From an uncultured Fodinibius sp. (GTDB taxonomy: Bacteria; Bacteroidota; Rhodothermia; Balneolales; Balneolaceae), in the NCBI GenBank assembly GCA_913056235.1, contig CAJXMW010000004.1, forward strand, positions 124,001 through 188,000: a DNA stretch of 64,000 nucleotides, in the 5' to 3' direction. The position numbers and the translations under genes are program-made. Each line of letters opens with the position of its first letter. The stretch's first letter is position 1. A model generated the notes under the pieces. The model did no database searches and had not been told where the DNA came from. It was given only the letters and a program-made list of their open reading frames with translations. This document shows, piece after piece, positions 36,178-45,437 of the stretch.

Positions 36178-37326
36178 ATGGACAAGAAAAAAATTTTAAT
36201 AGTAAGCAGTTCTTTTTATCCGCAAAACTCTCCGCGATCATTTCGGACTACTGAGTTGGTAAAAGAGTTTGCCCGCCAGGGCCATGAGGTTACACTGCTA
36301 ACCTTGAAGGATGATCAGGAGCATTTGCTATTTGAAGAAAAACATGGAGTTACGATCAAGGATATCGGACCGTTGAGCTTTCCAAGAATCCAATTAAATG
36401 GCACTAATGGAATTGGAAGTTTATTCAAAAGGGTAGTACGTCGGGGAATGCTTCAATTCTTTGAATATCCTGACATTGAACTGTTGTTTAGAGTAAAAAA
36501 AGCCTTAAAGAGAGAGTCTGGATATGATCTGTTAATTTCAATCGCCGTTCCTCATCCTATTCACTGGGGTGTAGCTTGGGCGTGGAGAACCAAAAATCCC
36601 ATTGCAAAAACATGGGTGGCCGATTGCGGCGATCCATATATGGGAGAAACACTAGACTCGTTTCGCAAGATGTTCTACTTCAAGTATGCGGAGAAACATT
36701 TTTGTCGTAAAGCCGATGTTATCACGGTGCCTATTGAGTCTGCCAAGGACGGGTATTATCCAGAGTTCAGAGACAAGATTGCAGTTATTCCCCAGGGATT
36801 CAGCTTCGATGAAGTAGCAATAGATCAGGCCTCTTACACCAAGCATGAGGTACCTACCTTTGCCTATGCCGGAGGTTTTATCCCCGGCGGTAGAGATCCT
36901 CGGCCTTTCATCGACTATATAGTCAATACCAAAGATGATTTTAAACTTATTTTGTATACCAGAAATGGTGATTTGGTTGAGCCCTGGCTGGAGAAGGCTG
37001 ACGGGAGGATCGAAATCAGAGATTATATACCTCGGCCCAAGTTGCTCAAAACGCTAAGCACAATGGATTTTTTAGTCAATTTTGAAAACCAATCACCTTT
37101 AATGATGCCTAGCAAGCTTATCGATTATTACCTGGCCGGTCGCCCGGTACTGAATATATCGAGCAACGGATTGGATACTGACAAGATCAGTCGCTTTTTA
37201 AAGGGGGATTACAGTGAAAAGCTTATTTACAATGGTGTAGATCAATATCGTATTGAAAATGTATGCGGGCGTTTCTTAGACCTGTGCAGCAAAAACGAGA
37301 TCGGAAATGGAACAATACAACAATAA
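36178..37326 (+). CDS. GT4-like glycosyltransferase
   Basis: GT-B fold. The N-terminus KKILIVSSSFYPQNSPRSFRTTELVKEFARQGHEV is the usual first strand and helix, and the C-terminal donor domain has PSKLIDYYLAGRPVLNISS. I start at the ATG at 36178 because the upstream extension (to 36061) is out of family and lies inside the previous gene. It ends 20 bp inside the polymerase gene. Confidence 0.83.
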   Translation: MDKKKILIVSSSFYPQNSPRSFRTTELVKEFARQGHEVTLLTLKDDQEHLLFEEKHGVTIKDIGPLSFPRIQLNGTNGIGSLFKRVVRRGMLQFFEYPDIELLFRVKKALKRESGYDLLISIAVPHPIHWGVAWAWRTKNPIAKTWVADCGDPYMGETLDSFRKMFYFKYAEKHFCRKADVITVPIESAKDGYYPEFRDKIAVIPQGFSFDEVAIDQASYTKHEVPTFAYAGGFIPGGRDPRPFIDYIVNTKDDFKLILYTRNGDLVEPWLEKADGRIEIRDYIPRPKLLKTLSTMDFLVNFENQSPLMMPSKLIDYYLAGRPVLNISSNGLDTDKISRFLKGDYSEKLIYNGVDQYRIENVCGRFLDLCSKNEIGNGTIQQ

Positions 37327-38560
37327 AGAAGGATTTTATTCAGCCATACTTTTTCTGGTGTGGCCCCTGTTGGCCTTGGCTTCGGCATTTAAAAATTACC
37401 GTAGTAGTTGGGCTAAGAATATGCTTTGGGCATTTGTTGCCTTTTATGGGTTTTGTTTTGCTATTGGTGTTGAAAACGAGGGGGGAGATATTGTCCGATA
37501 TGTGGCAGAGTTTCAAAGTTTGCATGGAAAAGAGATAACCCTTACCGGGGCTTATAACTATTTTCTCAAAAGTGGTGAAATTGATATTGCCCGGACATTT
37601 ATAGCTATAGTTTTATCTCGTTTTACCGACAGCCAGTCTATTTTGACGTTGGTCTATGGAATAATATTCGGGTTTTTCTTTTCACGCAATATGTGGTTCG
37701 TACTTGAACACTTTAGGGGTAAAATTCGACCCATTACGATACTCTTATTTGTCTGTTTTTTCCTGATAGTACCTATTTGGGACATGAACGGTTTTAGAAT
37801 GTGGACTGCAGCTCACATCTTTATCTATGGTTTGTTACCCTATCTCTATGAGGATAATAAAAGGGGACTAATCATTGCCTCGCTTTCTATACTGGTACAC
37901 TTTTCTTTCTTGGTTCCGATATCCTTGTTGTATGTATATATACTGGCCGGCAATAGGCTCACACTATATTTCATTTTCTTTTTAATGACCTTCTTTATTT
38001 CGGAAATCAACCTATCGGCATTTAACAATCTTATTGAAGGTTATGCGCCTCAAATAATTGAACAGCGGACAGCCCCCTACCGAAGTAAGGAATATGTGGA
38101 GAATTACAGAGAGGACAGACCGACGATGAATTGGTACGCTATGTGGTATAACAATGCTTTAAAATGGTCAATAATGGGGTTTCTGGTAATCTTGTTCTTT
38201 AAAGGCCGAACTTTTTTTGCTCAACACAGGAGATGGTTGAACCTGTTTTCGTTCACCTTATTGTTCTATGGAATGGCTAATTTACTAAGTTCATTGCCAT
38301 CGGGAGGGCGATTTGTAGCTGTTGCAAATCTGGCTGCAGTGGCATTGATTCTATTATATGTGCAAAACAGGGAGCACGAAGTTGTAATGAAACGTTTTAT
38401 TATAGCAGCCTTTCCTGCCTTGCTGCTTTTTGTAGTTGTTTCATTCAGGACGGGGATGTATTCAATGAGTGCTACAGCGATACTGGGCAACCCGGTTATC
38501 GCATTATTTTTTACTGGAGAACACATTTCTGTAAATGATGTAATGAGAATGATCTTATGA
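37307..38560 (+). CDS. EpsG-like polysaccharide polymerase (Wzy role)
   Basis: Integral membrane protein with about ten to twelve hydrophobic helices spread over 417 aa, and short loops. It carries the EpsG-family pattern GGDIVRYVAEFQ after the second helix and DMNGFRMWTAAHIFIYGL near the middle. EpsG proteins act as Wzy-type polymerases joining repeat units on the periplasmic face. It is the only polymerase candidate in the window. It is coupled to its neighbours by overlaps (20 bp before, 4 bp after). Confidence 0.8.
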   Translation: MEQYNNKEGFYSAILFLVWPLLALASAFKNYRSSWAKNMLWAFVAFYGFCFAIGVENEGGDIVRYVAEFQSLHGKEITLTGAYNYFLKSGEIDIARTFIAIVLSRFTDSQSILTLVYGIIFGFFFSRNMWFVLEHFRGKIRPITILLFVCFFLIVPIWDMNGFRMWTAAHIFIYGLLPYLYEDNKRGLIIASLSILVHFSFLVPISLLYVYILAGNRLTLYFIFFLMTFFISEINLSAFNNLIEGYAPQIIEQRTAPYRSKEYVENYREDRPTMNWYAMWYNNALKWSIMGFLVILFFKGRTFFAQHRRWLNLFSFTLLFYGMANLLSSLPSGGRFVAVANLAAVALILLYVQNREHEVVMKRFIIAAFPALLLFVVVSFRTGMYSMSATAILGNPVIALFFTGEHISVNDVMRMIL

Positions 38561-39699
38561 TTTCAGGTTTAAAACGGCATATCGCCCGGCATGTAAAAAA
38601 TCTATCTGGATGGCGGACGGATCGCAAAATTGTTGTGATTGAAAGCGATGACTGGGGAAGTATTCGGATGCCTTCAAAGCAGGTATATCAAAGATGCCTG
38701 AAGGCGGGATATCGGGTTGATAAAATAGCATATGAGCGTTATGACAGCCTGGCCAGTGAGGATGATCTGGAACTGTTATTTGGGTTGTTGAAAACGGTCA
38801 AAGATCAGAACGGGAACGCTCCTGTATTAACAGCTAATATATTAACGGCAAATCCGGATTTTGACAAAATTAAAGCTTCGGGTTATCGGGAATATTTTTA
38901 CGAATTGATCACGAAGACTTTCGGCAGATACCCAAAGCATTCCAACTGCCTGAATTTATGGAAGATAGGACGGAGAGAGGGGATCTTTTATCCCCAGTCA
39001 CACGGCCGAGAACACGTGAATGTGTCTCTATTTATGAATGCTCTACAGCAAGGTGATGAAGATGTGTTATTCGCATTTGAAAATAGAATGGCCGGAAGCA
39101 TTCCTAAAAGTAACCCTATGCAGGGTAATCATTTTGTAGAATCACTGCGATATACTAATCAGCATGACAAGGAACAGAAGCTGTCGTTTGTTTTAGAAGG
39201 GTTAGATTTGTTTGAAGATCTGATGGGATACCGTTCGGAAACTTTTATTCCACCTAATTATATATGGAGTCCTGATTATGACGAATCAATGGCCCAAAAG
39301 GGAATACGTTATTATCAGGGGCACCGTAAAATGAGGGAGCCATTATTTGATGGTTCGATCCGGATGAATCGCCACAGGTTGGGAGAAGAGAATAAATTTG
39401 GCCAGAAATATTTGGTGAGAAATGCCATGTTTGAGCCCGCGATGTTTAACGCTAATCAGAATCCGGTAGGTAGTTGTTTACAGGATATATCGGCAGCTTT
39501 TAGAATGAATAAACCCGCTGTAATCTGTTCTCATCGATTGAACTATGTTGGATTTATCGAGCAGAGAAACAGGGATCGCAACTTGCGAATGCTCAAAGAA
39601 CTATTGTCGGAGATCACAAAACGGTGGCCGCAGGTCGAATTTTTAAATTCAGTACAGTTAGGAAATATGATGGTGAAAGAAAATGGAAGAGACATTTAA
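38557..39699 (+). CDS. NodB-like polysaccharide deacetylase-related protein (copy 1)
   Basis: A metal-site pattern of the NodB fold is visible: VVIESDDWGSIRMPS (catalytic and metal Asp pair) and a His pair in SHGREHVN, with VICSHRLNYVG near the end. The product is soluble, without a signal peptide, so it should act in the cytoplasm. The paralog at 55185 has the same motifs. Both sit next to ATP-grasp or adenylating genes. Deacetylase activity is inferred; the true substrate is unknown. Confidence 0.68.
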   Translation: MISGLKRHIARHVKNLSGWRTDRKIVVIESDDWGSIRMPSKQVYQRCLKAGYRVDKIAYERYDSLASEDDLELLFGLLKTVKDQNGNAPVLTANILTANPDFDKIKASGYREYFYELITKTFGRYPKHSNCLNLWKIGRREGIFYPQSHGREHVNVSLFMNALQQGDEDVLFAFENRMAGSIPKSNPMQGNHFVESLRYTNQHDKEQKLSFVLEGLDLFEDLMGYRSETFIPPNYIWSPDYDESMAQKGIRYYQGHRKMREPLFDGSIRMNRHRLGEENKFGQKYLVRNAMFEPAMFNANQNPVGSCLQDISAAFRMNKPAVICSHRLNYVGFIEQRNRDRNLRMLKELLSEITKRWPQVEFLNSVQLGNMMVKENGRDI

Positions 39700-40801
39700 G
39701 AATATCGTAAAAAGTAACCACCTTAGTAGCAAGAGCAAGCTCAAAAATCTGCTTTATTACTATTCAAGGAGAAGTGGCGCTATTAAGTCTTGGGAGAATA
39801 GGCATCAACAGGTTTTTAAGATTAATAGTACCTACAATACTCCATGTAGCGACGAGGTGGAGCTGGAACACCAACAAAAATGGTCGGCATTTAGAACAAA
39901 AGTTGATCTAAGTACGCTTAGATTATGTAAGAATATCTCGGGCCATGCCGATGCACGAATCATTCCGGAAGATATCTTTGTGTCGGATATAGAACCTACA
40001 CTGATGTCGGATGACTCGGTCCATTTTCTAAGTCATAAGAGTTTCTATAATCGCTGGTTTTCGAATGGGATTTTTCCGAGAGACATCTTTCATCGTATTA
40101 ACGGTCAATACCTTGATTCGTCGTTGAATCCCGTTAGTTTCGATGAGATAAAAAAACAAATATCGGATATTTCTTATCCGGTGGTGTTGAAGCCGAACAA
40201 AGATTCATTCGGAGGCAAGGATGTATTCTTTATTAATAATGCTGATACGCTTACCAAGGTCTGTGGGGAAAACAGGGACTTTGTAGTACAAGAGCAGATA
40301 CGCCAGCATGAGTTCTTTAAGAAGTATAACCCCGTTGGTCTTAACACAATTAGGGTGTACGTCTATAAATCCGTGAAAGATGACCGCTATCATGTGTTGA
40401 ATATGGCTTTCCGAATGGGAAAGGGCGGATCGCTGGATAACGAGACCTCCGGTGGTATTCACACGATGATAAATCCAGGGGGGCGATTAAATGGTTATGC
40501 AGTGGATAAGTATGGTACCAGATATGAAAAACATCCTGATACTGGCTACAACTTTGATGAAGTAATACCTGCGTATGAGGAGTTAGAGAAACTTGCCATT
40601 AAAATCGCACAGCAGGTATACTTCTCCAGAATTATTGGATTGGACGCTTGTTACGATCAGGAAGGCAAGTGGCGAGCAATTGAAGTAAATACGAAGGGCC
40701 ATACTATTCGTTTTTCACAATATGGGGGACAACCATTTTTCGGTGAGTTCACGGATGAGGTGATAGAATACTGTACACGTAATCATTGGGGATTAAAATA
40801 G
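39683..40801 (+). CDS. ATP-grasp enzyme, sugar-transfer-associated type (A)
   Basis: ATP-grasp fold of the sugar-transfer-associated type. The nucleotide-binding part has YPVVLKPNKDSFGGKDVF (Lys and Gly-rich loop), then VVQEQIRQHEFFKKYNP, GLNTIRVYVYKS, EKHPDTGYNF and the acidic metal site DACYDQEGKWRAIEVNTKGH. Such enzymes join a carboxylate to an amine through acyl phosphate. It overlaps the NodB-like gene by 17 bp. It is more distant from the three copies that follow. Confidence 0.82.
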   Translation: MEETFKNIVKSNHLSSKSKLKNLLYYYSRRSGAIKSWENRHQQVFKINSTYNTPCSDEVELEHQQKWSAFRTKVDLSTLRLCKNISGHADARIIPEDIFVSDIEPTLMSDDSVHFLSHKSFYNRWFSNGIFPRDIFHRINGQYLDSSLNPVSFDEIKKQISDISYPVVLKPNKDSFGGKDVFFINNADTLTKVCGENRDFVVQEQIRQHEFFKKYNPVGLNTIRVYVYKSVKDDRYHVLNMAFRMGKGGSLDNETSGGIHTMINPGGRLNGYAVDKYGTRYEKHPDTGYNFDEVIPAYEELEKLAIKIAQQVYFSRIIGLDACYDQEGKWRAIEVNTKGHTIRFSQYGGQPFFGEFTDEVIEYCTRNHWGLK

Positions 40802-40803
40802 AG

Positions 40804-41892
40804 ATGCCAGACTTCACAAAATATAGCATACCAGCTAGAATCTTGTTTCGAGAAAAGATGATGTTGAATCGTATAACAGATTCGTGGAATACGTATGTAG
40901 ATTCGAGGATGTCACGAGATGATGCGAATCAGATTAGGAAGCGGTTAGTATCAAACAGAGGTAGGAAAATCATTGACAAAAAGCTGGATAAGAAAATTAA
41001 AGCATATTGCCGTAAAGCATTTGGGAGTTCTTCTTATTGGCCTTGGATAGCCCTTTATACAGAGCTGAGGGGAGAGTTTAAGGAGGGCTGGATGCCAGAT
41101 GATTATTATCGGTTTCGCTTGTTGCCAAAGGTGAATCCCGAAAAGTTTATGAAATTTAGTGAAGCAAAGACAATAGACTATAAGTTATTTAATGAGTCTA
41201 TTGTTGCCCCGATTATCTTTAGAACCAACGGACGGTATTATAACAAGGGTGGAACCTTTAAAGAAATATCAGAGGTGAGAAAAATACTTGACAGCATTAA
41301 AGGTGAAGTCATCATAAAACCTGCTGACGGACATAGTGGTAAGGAGATAATGTTTAAGAAATCAAAAGAAATAAAACTCGAAGAGTTGCCAGAAGAGACA
41401 GATCTGGTAATTCAAAAAGTTGTTTCACAACACCCTGAGTTGCAAAAATTATATCCCTATTCGGTTAACACGTTTCGCGTCATGACTTACTTGGGGCAGG
41501 ATGGTTCTGTTGAAGTCAAATTTATTATCAACAGGTTTGGCAGAGCGGGCATAAGAGTCGACAACGCGTCTAGTGGAGGGGCTTGGATATATGTGAACCT
41601 AGATGGCACCGTAGAAACATTCGGATATGATTTTATTGGTAATAAAATAGGGCAAAAACATCCCGATACCCATATACAATATTCTGAATTAAAGTTCCCG
41701 TTTATCGATAAAGTAATTTCCTTCTGCAAGGAAGTTCATCTCAGCTTCCCATATGTAAGAATTGTTGGTTGGGATGTATTTGTCGACGAAAATGAAGAGC
41801 CAAAACTTATCGAGTGGAATGCCAATAATCCATTTTTCAATGTTATTGAAGCTCATTTTGGACCATATTTTGCTGATTTACTTGAATACTAA
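40804..41892 (+). CDS. ATP-grasp enzyme, sugar-transfer-associated type (B)
   Basis: Key segments are SSYWPWIALYTELRGEFKEGWMPDDYY, VIIKPADGHSGKEIMFK, SVNTFRVMTYLGQDG, KHPDTHIQYSELKFPF and the metal site GWDVFVDENEEPKLIEWNANNP. It is a close paralog of the genes at 43101 and 44301. I start at the ATG at 40804, two bases after the previous stop, rather than the TTG at 40786. Confidence 0.85.
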   Translation: MPDFTKYSIPARILFREKMMLNRITDSWNTYVDSRMSRDDANQIRKRLVSNRGRKIIDKKLDKKIKAYCRKAFGSSSYWPWIALYTELRGEFKEGWMPDDYYRFRLLPKVNPEKFMKFSEAKTIDYKLFNESIVAPIIFRTNGRYYNKGGTFKEISEVRKILDSIKGEVIIKPADGHSGKEIMFKKSKEIKLEELPEETDLVIQKVVSQHPELQKLYPYSVNTFRVMTYLGQDGSVEVKFIINRFGRAGIRVDNASSGGAWIYVNLDGTVETFGYDFIGNKIGQKHPDTHIQYSELKFPFIDKVISFCKEVHLSFPYVRIVGWDVFVDENEEPKLIEWNANNPFFNVIEAHFGPYFADLLEY

Positions 41893-41926
41893 ACTAATAG
41901 GCTATTAAACTGTTGAAAATGATTTT

Positions 41927-42955
41927 ATGAAAATTGCGATACATCAAAAGGAAAATGACTTTAGCTCCAGGTGGATTGACTACTGCAAAAGCCACCTGAT
42001 TGACTACAAGATTGTGAACTGTTATGACAGTGATATCATATCCCAGGTAGAAGATTGTGATGCAGTGATGTGGCATTTCAGTCAGACTGATCCGAGAGAT
42101 CATTTATTTGCGAAACAATTACTATTTGCCTTGCAAACGGCAGGCAAAAAAGTTTTCCCTGATTTTAATACGGCATGGTATTTTGATGACAAAGTGGGAC
42201 AAAAATATCTTTTGGAAGCAATCGGAGCACCCGTCGTACCTTCGTACGTTTTCTATGACAAACAGAAAGCTCTTGACTGGGTCGAAGAAGCTGACTTTCC
42301 AAAAGTATTTAAGTTGCGGAGAGGGGCCGGCTCCAATCATGTTAAATTAGTTCATACGAAATCAGAAGCAAATAAATTAGTCAGAAGGGCATTTTCCCGG
42401 GGGTTCAGCCAGTATGATAAGATTGCTAACCTGCAAGACCGGTGGTACAAGTACAAAAAAGGAAAAACCAGTTTTTGGGACGTTTGCAAAGCCGTTCTTC
42501 GCTTTGGCAAAACGACGGAGTTTGCAAGAATTGCAGGACCGGAGAAGGGATATATTTACTTTCAGGATTTCATTGAAGGTAATGATTCAGATATTCGTGT
42601 TATCGTCATAGATGGAAAAGCTTTTGCCATCAAACGGCTTGTTCGTGATGGAGATTTTCGGGCCTCAGGCAGTGGTCATGTGCTGTACGAAAAGCAGCAT
42701 TTTAATGAAGAAACCTTGCGGTTATCGTTTGACGTTGCCGAAAAAATCGACAGCCAGTGCCTTGCAATTGATTTTGTATATGGGGAGGGAAAGCCCCTGA
42801 TTGTGGAACTGAGTTATGGCTTTATCAAGGAGGTCTACTATTCTTGCGAAGGTTACTGGGATCGTGACCTGATATGGCATGAAGGTCCGTTCGATGCTCA
42901 GGGTTGGATGGTAGAACTTCTGTTGGACGAGATGAAAATGAGTAAATTGGAGTAA
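41927..42955 (+). CDS. ATP-grasp enzyme, RimK-like (C)
   Basis: A different ATP-grasp branch from its neighbours. It has a pre-domain (KIAIHQKENDFSSRWIDYC), NTAWYFDDKVGQKYLLEAIGAPVVPSY, FPKVFKLRRGAGSNHVKLV as nucleotide loop, YFQDFIEGNDSDIRVIVIDGKAFAIKRLV and the metal site AIDFVYGEGKPLIVELSYGF. This is RimK/glutathione-synthetase-like, so an amino-acid ligase activity is plausible. It sits inside the run of type B paralogs. Confidence 0.85.
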   Translation: MKIAIHQKENDFSSRWIDYCKSHLIDYKIVNCYDSDIISQVEDCDAVMWHFSQTDPRDHLFAKQLLFALQTAGKKVFPDFNTAWYFDDKVGQKYLLEAIGAPVVPSYVFYDKQKALDWVEEADFPKVFKLRRGAGSNHVKLVHTKSEANKLVRRAFSRGFSQYDKIANLQDRWYKYKKGKTSFWDVCKAVLRFGKTTEFARIAGPEKGYIYFQDFIEGNDSDIRVIVIDGKAFAIKRLVRDGDFRASGSGHVLYEKQHFNEETLRLSFDVAEKIDSQCLAIDFVYGEGKPLIVELSYGFIKEVYYSCEGYWDRDLIWHEGPFDAQGWMVELLLDEMKMSKLE

Positions 42956-43100
42956 AAAGGAGGACTCCAGGCTTTTTATGATTTATCTGGGGAATAAATA
43001 AGTCCCGGAGAGAGAGGATTGGGATCTGATGATGAACAGACGAAATCAGGTCTCGGTAGGTGTTAAATAGTAAAAACATCAATTAAAACATCGTTGGCAT

Positions 43101-44228
43101 ATGTATAGTCTATCATCGAAAATATCGTATCGTTTAAAAATAAAGCTGGATCAAATTGAAAATAGCTTTAGTAGGTATGTAAGCATTAAACTTTGTAGAA
43201 ATGAGGCAAAAACATACAGGAAACAGGTGATTGCGTTGAAAGGAAAATCGATTATTGACCGGTCATTAATGAGAGAAATCAAGGAGTATTGCCGTAAAGT
43301 TTTTGGGAGTACATCATATTGGCCTTGGATAGCCCTTTACACTGAGTTGAGGGGAGAGTTCAAGAGAGGATGGATGCCAGACGATTATTATCGCTTTGAA
43401 TTTCTGACGAAAATGAATCCTGAACGATACATGAAGTTTAGTGATGCAAAAACGATTGATCATAAACTGTTTGACGGTTTTATCATTGAACCCTTGTTTT
43501 TCCGTACAAATGGCCAGTTTTGTCTAAAGGATGGTACTGTAATTTCGAAATCAGAAGTCAGAAGCATACTTAGTGATATGAACGAAGAAATTATCATAAA
43601 ACCGGATAACGGGAGGGGCGGCAAGCGCATTACTTTTAAGCATTCGAGCGAATTACGCTTAGATGAGCTTCCAACTGATACCGATCTTCTGTTTCAAAAA
43701 GTGTTCAAACAGCATGAAGAATTGCAAAAATTGTATCCCCATTCTGTGAATACGTTCCGTGTGCATACGTTTATTGATAACCAGGGAACGGTAAATGTTA
43801 AGTTTGCCTACCTCCGATTCGGCCGAGGGGGCAGCAGGGTAGACAATTCTTCAAGTGGCGGAGGATGGCTGTTTATTGATTCAGATGGAACAATAATGCC
43901 GCACGCTTATGTAGATATTGGACTGGAAATAGGCGAAACCCATCCAGACACAGGTGTAAAGTTTGCTGAGCTTAAATTCCCATTTTTACCAAAAGTAAAA
44001 GAACTTTGTAAAAGGGCGCACCGCTCTTTTCCGCATACGCGCGTTATTGGGTGGGATGTTTGTATTGATGAAGAGGGAGAGCCAAAACTTATTGAGTGGA
44101 ACGCTAACAATCCTGGGTTCTGGGTTAATGAGGCACACTATGGGCCATTTTTTGATGAGCTCCTAATCAGCAAGCCCACATTGGTTAAGAAACCAAAACA
44201 AAAAGAGAGACTGGCTGCAATACATTAA
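43101..44228 (+). CDS. ATP-grasp enzyme, sugar-transfer-associated type (D)
   Basis: Paralog of the gene at 40804. Matching segments are STSYWPWIALYTELRGEFKRGWMPDDYY, IIIKPDNGRGGKRITFK, SVNTFRVHTFIDNQG, THPDTGVKFAELKFPF and GWDVCIDEEGEPKLIEWNANNP. A lysine-rich tail follows. 375 aa. The flanking gap (42956-43100) has a TGGCAT at 43094 but no -12 element. It is probably in the same long operon. Confidence 0.85.
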   Translation: MYSLSSKISYRLKIKLDQIENSFSRYVSIKLCRNEAKTYRKQVIALKGKSIIDRSLMREIKEYCRKVFGSTSYWPWIALYTELRGEFKRGWMPDDYYRFEFLTKMNPERYMKFSDAKTIDHKLFDGFIIEPLFFRTNGQFCLKDGTVISKSEVRSILSDMNEEIIIKPDNGRGGKRITFKHSSELRLDELPTDTDLLFQKVFKQHEELQKLYPHSVNTFRVHTFIDNQGTVNVKFAYLRFGRGGSRVDNSSSGGGWLFIDSDGTIMPHAYVDIGLEIGETHPDTGVKFAELKFPFLPKVKELCKRAHRSFPHTRVIGWDVCIDEEGEPKLIEWNANNPGFWVNEAHYGPFFDELLISKPTLVKKPKQKERLAAIH

Positions 44229-44300
44229 TTACAAGATACCGTATATGGGTCTTTATCAGTTCCAAATAGAATCATCAAATAATGCAAGAGAGAGTAACAG

Positions 44301-45374
44301 ATGTATAGTATTTCTTCAAGAATATCGTATAGAATCAAGGTGATGTTGAATCGAGTGAATAACTCATGGGATAAATATTCCCGCATAAGGATGTCAAGGC
44401 TAGAAGCGCGCATCCTAAGAAAGGAGATTATCGCTGAAAATGGTAAGACGATGGTAACCCCTCGACTTATGAAAGAGATTAAAAAATACTGTCGCAACAC
44501 TTTCGGAAGCAGTGCCTATTGGCCTTGGCTGGCAGTATATACGGAACAGACCGGAGAGTTTAAGAATGGGTGGATGCCGTATGAATATTATCGTTATGAA
44601 TTATTGCCCCAAATGAATCCTGAGAAATACAGAGACTTTAGTGAGTGCAAACATTTAGATTACAAATTATTTAACGGTTCTGTCGTAGAACCATTGTTTT
44701 TTAGATTCAATGGCTTGTATTATCACAAACAGGGGGCGGCACTAAAAAAGTCAGAAGTGAACGAGATTTTAGGAGAAATTGACAACGAGGTTGTTATAAA
44801 GGCCGTATCAGGAGGTGGAGGGAAGAATGTGATGTTTAAGCAATCCTCGGAGGTGTGTCTTGAAGAGTTGCCAGAGAGTTCTGATTTGCTGTTTCAAAAC
44901 GCAGTTGAACAACATTCGGAGCTTGATAAATTGTATCCCCATTCCATAAATACGTATCGGGTGTTAACCTTTCTTGATAACAAAGGGACAGTTAAGACAA
45001 AATTTGTAATCCTGCGGTTTGGACGTGGTGGGAATCGAGTTGATAATTGTTCCAGAGGTGGAGGATGGGTTTTTGTTTACCCGGATGGGACCTTATCAAC
45101 TAAGGGTCATGATGAATATGGATATAGTTTAGGAAACACACATCCGGATACGGGCACAGAGTTCAAAAAGTTAAGCCTTCCATTTTTGGACCAGGTAAAT
45201 GCCCTATGCAAAAAGGCTCACGGAGCGTTTCCATTCACTCGGATTATCGGCTGGGATGTTTATATCAATAAAGAGGGAGAGGCAAAATTAATTGAATGGA
45301 ATGCTGAGACACCGGGGTTTTGGAGTTTCGAAGCACATTATGGGCCATTCTTTGAAGAGTTGCTACCAGTTTAA
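44301..45374 (+). CDS. ATP-grasp enzyme, sugar-transfer-associated type (E)
   Basis: A third copy of the same subfamily. Its start (MYSISSRISYRIKV) nearly repeats that of the gene at 43101 (MYSLSSKISYRLKI), showing tandem duplication. Segments are SSAYWPWLAVYTEQTGEFKNGWMPYEYY, VVIKAVSGGGGKNVMFK, SINTYRVLTFLDNKG, THPDTGTEFKKL and GWDVYINKEGEAKLIEWNAETP. In the metal site the usual Asp is Asn (YINKEG), so metal binding may differ. Confidence 0.85.
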   Translation: MYSISSRISYRIKVMLNRVNNSWDKYSRIRMSRLEARILRKEIIAENGKTMVTPRLMKEIKKYCRNTFGSSAYWPWLAVYTEQTGEFKNGWMPYEYYRYELLPQMNPEKYRDFSECKHLDYKLFNGSVVEPLFFRFNGLYYHKQGAALKKSEVNEILGEIDNEVVIKAVSGGGGKNVMFKQSSEVCLEELPESSDLLFQNAVEQHSELDKLYPHSINTYRVLTFLDNKGTVKTKFVILRFGRGGNRVDNCSRGGGWVFVYPDGTLSTKGHDEYGYSLGNTHPDTGTEFKKLSLPFLDQVNALCKKAHGAFPFTRIIGWDVYINKEGEAKLIEWNAETPGFWSFEAHYGPFFEELLPV

Positions 45375-45437
45375 ATCAATCAGTTGTTAATTGCTATGAA
45401 TATTTTTATCAATTTCATCATTACCGGTTGACAAGTC

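Noticed and set aside
43094-43109. TGGCAT before an ATP-grasp gene as another sigma-54 promoter
   Set aside because: The -12 position reads TAGTC rather than TTGYW, and it overlaps the start codon region of the gene at 43101.
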